From Pelargonium nanum (taxonomy: Eukaryota > Streptophyta > Magnoliopsida > Geraniales > Geraniaceae): a stretch of 22,144 bases of DNA. Both the position numbers and the translations under genes were made by a program. The notes beneath the pieces were generated by a model. That model had not been told where the DNA came from. It saw nothing but the letters and a program-made list of their open reading frames with translations, and ran no database searches. Every line of letters starts with the position of its first letter. Position 1 is the stretch's first letter. Below are positions 19,045 through 22,144 of this stretch, one piece after another. Location: positions 1 through 22,144 of the forward strand of contig JAYMTF010001639.1 in assembly GCA_036897485.1 (NCBI GenBank). Reading direction: 5' to 3'.

Positions 19045-21524
19045 TTAATAAGCTGTGATACCATAGTTAGTGTGATTCATATTAAAAACTTAAGGTTAGA
19101 ATTGACTGCCCAATTATATTTGTATGCTTGGCCGTGATTTTTGGGATTCAATTGGACCAAAAGTTTGACAAGCTTTCTGTTCATACTAAGTAGTGCAATC
19201 TTTTTGTCCATCCTTTCATCAAATATTGCAATCCTCACTGCAACGAAGGAGTGGTTTTGGTATATCCTTGTTTCTGATACCCGAGATGGGCTTGAGTTTA
19301 GCTAGTATTTCATTTAGGCTAGGATAATTCATTTTTTTCAAATTAGCGAGCATTTAAGGAGACAGCTTGAGTGGTACCGCGTAGAATTATAAGAGTCAAT
19401 TTTTCATATAATAGACTAGTGCTAAACATGGTCGCGCAATTGAATGCATCTGCTGGGCATGTTTTTGAAAATAATTCTTAGGTACTTAGATTGCTGAGAG
19501 TCCTGATACTCTTATGATATGTGTATATATGACTTTGATCAATGACGGTATAAGAGCCAAACATAATTAAAGAGTTATAATATATAATGTGCATAATTAT
19601 CTGGAAATAATAGTTGTGGCAGTTGATAGAGTTACTATACTGCAGCCAGTAAGGGTATCTTTAAACGAGTCCATTGAAATATCTAAGATACTTTTCAGCT
19701 CTTTTGAATGTTATTCATCATAGCATATCTCTTCAGCTAGTCATTAACCATGGCAAAACAAACCTTGCCATGTTGCTACTCAGTCATTCCCTCTCCTGGT
19801 TCTGTTCCCTTTCTGGCAGCATGCCAATTGCACAACATATAGTTAATCATCTGTCAGTACTGTACATGATAACTGTTGTGAAAATGAGTGCATGAAATTA
19901 AGAACTAAATGAATTAATTAGGAAAAAATGGATATGTATCTGTCTATGGCTGGTTGGTGACATTGCTTTAATAAGGTGACTGAAGTTGGTCGGTGTCTTG
20001 ATCATAATTATGCTATCCAGTGTAGTTGTTTTATATTCTAGGTTGATTGTTGGATGCTGCAACTCTCATTTCACACTAGTACACTACAGGTTACTAGGTG
20101 CAGCAGAAGCTTGAGCTCATACGGGAATGGAATTATGCTTTAGCCTGCTATTTTTCCTTTGATTTGCAAGCTAAGGCATTAGTTGAAGTTTGAGCTGTGT
20201 GAATCATCTCATTGTTAAAAAATAAAAGATAAAATTTATATTGCTAATACATTATTGTTGGAGCACAAAACCTGTTCAAGTTGTAATTGTTTTGCCCATG
20301 TGGCCATGCCTGACTCGTTAAGAAAAGGAGCTTTGAATTGACCAGGGTTATAGCTAGACTATCTCTTCCTTAGATGATAACCCATATTGGAAAAGGAGTT
20401 AATGAAGATACTGACAGGTGACAGGCATTGGTTTCTTGTGCACTACTGCACTGTACTTAACCTTCAATGAATTGCAGTATGTTTCACCATCATAAATCTT
20501 GGTCTGAATAATATAAGCATTGAACTCAATTCGGTGGGTTGTTTGAACTTTTATTGTTTTGTATCTTGTCTGTTCAAGATCTCGTCCTGCTATCTACTCT
20601 ATAACCCGTGCACTTGCATCTCAAACATGAAAAGGTTTGGTAATTTATGCTTTAGATCGTTGCCATGATTTTAGTTTGAAAATCTCAGTCGCTAGAGTTG
20701 CAACTTTTTCAGTTCCCCGAGTAATCACAAAGAGAGACACATAAAGAGAATAATTGCCTTACCAGGTGATTATATCAACAACCCATTCGCTTATGATGTA
20801 GTGAAGGTGCCAGAAGGACATTGTTGGATTGAGGGAGACAATGCAGCTTCTAGCTTAGATTCGAGATCTATTGGCCCAGTAAGTTCATTTCTTGTTCCTA
20901 GTTTAAATTGGTTGAAGGAGCAAAGTCATTTTGGGCTTGTTTGGGTTATTTCCTGCAGTTCTATTTTCTATTTCACTGTCGTTTGGTTTTAGCAACTGCA
21001 GCTCCTTCTAGACAATCTTTGTCTGCAGGAGCTGCCACAGGAACAACAAAGCTCTTACAGCTGCCGCAACCGCAAGAGCTATTGTTACTCAATTAAAGAC
21101 TGAAATGCCCCTACTGTTACACATGTTAATTACAAAGATAACCCCAAAGCCTTTATCATTATATTAAATCTCCATATCTCATAACGCAGTATGGGTCAAC
21201 CTCATTTTTATTTATAAATGATTGTATACTCTAAAAGTCAAGCGTCAAGATGATTAAGTCGACTAACGGTTGGTTGACACTTATTTGATGATTATATATA
21301 AATGATTGTATACTCTAAAAGTCGAGCCTCAAGATAATTAAATCTTCAATTCATTGTCCAAGCTCAGTATGAAGTGAGTATGGCTAACTTGAACCAACGT
21401 TTTGCAGATTCCATTGGGTTTAGTTCGAGGAAGGGTGACACATGTTATTTGGCCGCCTCAGAGAATTAGCAAAGTGGAGAAACGATTTCCTGAAGAAAGA
21501 CTTATGCCCGACTTTACCTACTAA
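18188..21524 (+). CDS. IMP2: Mitochondrial inner membrane protease subunit 2 (signal peptidase I family, S26)
   Basis: Four coding exons (18188-18341, 18435-18507, 20713-20878, 21408-21524) join in phase to give 169 aa. The protein has an N-terminal hydrophobic segment (about residues 15-34), box B VRGGSMSPTLNP with the nucleophile Ser38, YKFSRGDVVVYSSP, box D RHIKRIIALPGDYI with the general base Lys87, VPEGHCWIEGDN, and SLDSRSIGPIPLGLVRGRV. Both members of the Ser/Lys dyad are intact. The enzyme, paired with IMP1, removes sorting signals from proteins inserted into the inner mitochondrial membrane from the intermembrane-space side. Residues and length match the plant At3g08980-type proteins as I recall them. 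The C-terminus runs about ten residues past the usual ending (after RISKVEKRFPEE). Intron 2 is long (2205 bp) and repeat-bearing; the others are 93 and 529 bp. Confidence 0.94.
18508..20712 (+). other. Long IMP2 intron 2 with hAT-like debris and an AT microsatellite
   Basis: A GTATGG...TTTTTCAG intron of about 2.2 kb. From 18760 to 19005 it holds text such as GTGTCGGCGTGTCGTGG, CTTGTGTCGTGTTGTG and CACGTGTCGTGTCC, typical of decayed hAT-type elements; two CACGTG sites (18959-18964, 18999-19004) are part of this. A (TA)n run of about 30 nt follows at 19012-19041. The rest is unremarkable AT-rich sequence with no nested gene. Confidence 0.5.
20933..21151. mobile_element. Possible MITE in IMP2 intron 3
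   Basis: GGGCTTGTTTGGGTTATTT at the left and the reverse complement of the right end, GGCTTTGGGGTTATCTTT, are imperfect terminal repeats of the Tourist/PIF-Harbinger kind. Inside is a hairpin, GCAGCTCCT...AGGAGCTGC (about 21000-21035). No clear 3-bp target duplication was confirmed. Confidence 0.35.
21214..21344 (+). repeat. Direct repeat of 47 bp in IMP2 intron 3
   Basis: ATAAATGATTGTATACTCTAAAAGTC, then AGC-TCAAGAT-ATTAA-TC, occurs at 21214-21260 and again at 21298-21344 with a few changes, a period of 84 bp. It lies about 60 bp before the last acceptor. No function is suggested. Confidence 0.75.
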
Positions 21525-21900
21525 TCGTGTATTTAACTCACAGATGACGGATCCAATTGCGCTATTGCTTCTTGGGCAGTGCGTTTAGATCAAAAGAAAT
21601 TGTTCAAGAATGGAAATGGGTAAGGAACGTGATTCACAGACTTGCCCGGTTCCCTTTCCCGTTCCAAAAATTTCAATCGGAACACTTGGTTAATTTCTTT
21701 TTGGACAATTTATAGATACAATATTCGTTGATTATATTGTTGTATCAACAGAATAAGAGTTGCTCAGATAATTATTTTGTATCTCAAATAGCATAAAGTC
21801 CCTTCAGGACAGTGATTTATAGTATTTGGTTTATTTTTTCTTTGGTTTGTGTTTTGACTTTGATTTTGCTGCTCAAACTGTAAATTTGTTTATGAGTAAG
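21525..21900 (+). other. 3' UTR and flank of IMP2
   Basis: This follows the TAA stop directly; no other coding region is recognised. No strong AATAAA was picked out before the repeat that begins near 21905. Confidence 0.4.
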
Positions 21901-21904
21901 TATT

Positions 21905-22144
21905 TGACGCACCGTCGGTGTGATTGTTTTACACCATCAGTACATCAGATTGTGTCACCTCATTAATAAAAATATAAAATTTAATGAGGGGCTTTTTGAT
22001 AAATAAATTTTACAAATATTTTTAGTAACAACTATTAATTAACATTATAATAATAAATCAATTTATTATATCATAAATACTAAATAATACACAAAAAAAT
22101 TGGATCCGGACGGGCGCTCCGCGCCTGCAAATTCATTGGGGCGG
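21905..22144. repeat. Unclassified repeat at the right window edge
   Basis: It begins near GACGCACCGTCGGTGTGATTG, followed by ACACCATCAG, a loose hairpin, continues as very AT-rich DNA, and then turns abruptly GC-rich (GGATCCGGACGGGCGCTCCGCGCC, with the small hairpin GGCGC-TCC-GCGCC). The sharp composition change and hairpin suggest a transposon end, possibly Helitron-like, but the element is cut by the window. Confidence 0.35.

Noticed and set aside
1..22144. tRNA, rRNA or other structured RNA genes
   Set aside because: I looked for tRNA A/B boxes and rRNA-like blocks and found none convincing; a covariance-model scan would be needed to exclude short ones.

Overview
The window is nuclear DNA from a flowering plant, most likely a eudicot. 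Genes are split by GT-AG introns in AT-rich sequence, exons are GC-richer, promoters carry telo-box and G-box motifs, and the spaces between genes are filled with small transposon remnants. All protein families are plant-type. I cannot name the species.

Layout from left to right. (1) A plus-strand cis-prenyltransferase gene with a plastid-type leader, three coding exons (359-2336, 322 aa). (2) A 3 kb gene-free stretch with MITE-like repeats. (3) A plus-strand C3HC4 RING E3 ligase of the AIRP2 type, five coding exons (5675-8819, 242 aa). (4) A 1.7 kb spacer holding a 5'-truncated LINE with a poly(A) tract and a perfect 16-bp target-site duplication. (5) A minus-strand HMGB chromatin protein, seven coding exons (10578-12214, 155 aa), with a 1.1 kb leader intron built from about six copies of a ~135 bp repeat. 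(6) A plus-strand wreck of LHCB4 (photosystem II antenna protein CP29), 14181-16781. Both exons are recognisable but carry frameshifts, a deletion and stop codons, and the intron has swollen to 1.8 kb. (7) Inside that intron, on the minus strand, a TATA-box-preceded 118-aa ORF for a small basic protein, whose 3' end has been serially duplicated. (8) A GC-rich hAT-like block directly after the LHCB4 stop codon. (9) A plus-strand mitochondrial inner membrane protease subunit 2 gene, four coding exons (18188-21524, 169 aa). (10) A repeat-rich tail cut by the window edge.

The genes are unrelated housekeeping and regulatory genes, not a pathway cluster: polyprenyl synthesis, ubiquitin ligation in ABA signalling, chromatin architecture, light harvesting and mitochondrial protein maturation. 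From memory of Arabidopsis locus numbers, AIRP2 (At5g01520) and LHCB4.1 (At5g01530) are neighbours, so the AIRP2-LHCB4 order looks like conserved microsynteny. That would make the dead LHCB4 an ancestral-locus copy that decayed in place. I see no prokaryote-style defence or mobile system. The least expected structures are the dead LHCB4 with its nested gene, and two separate cases where tandem duplication has copied a splice donor into an intron.
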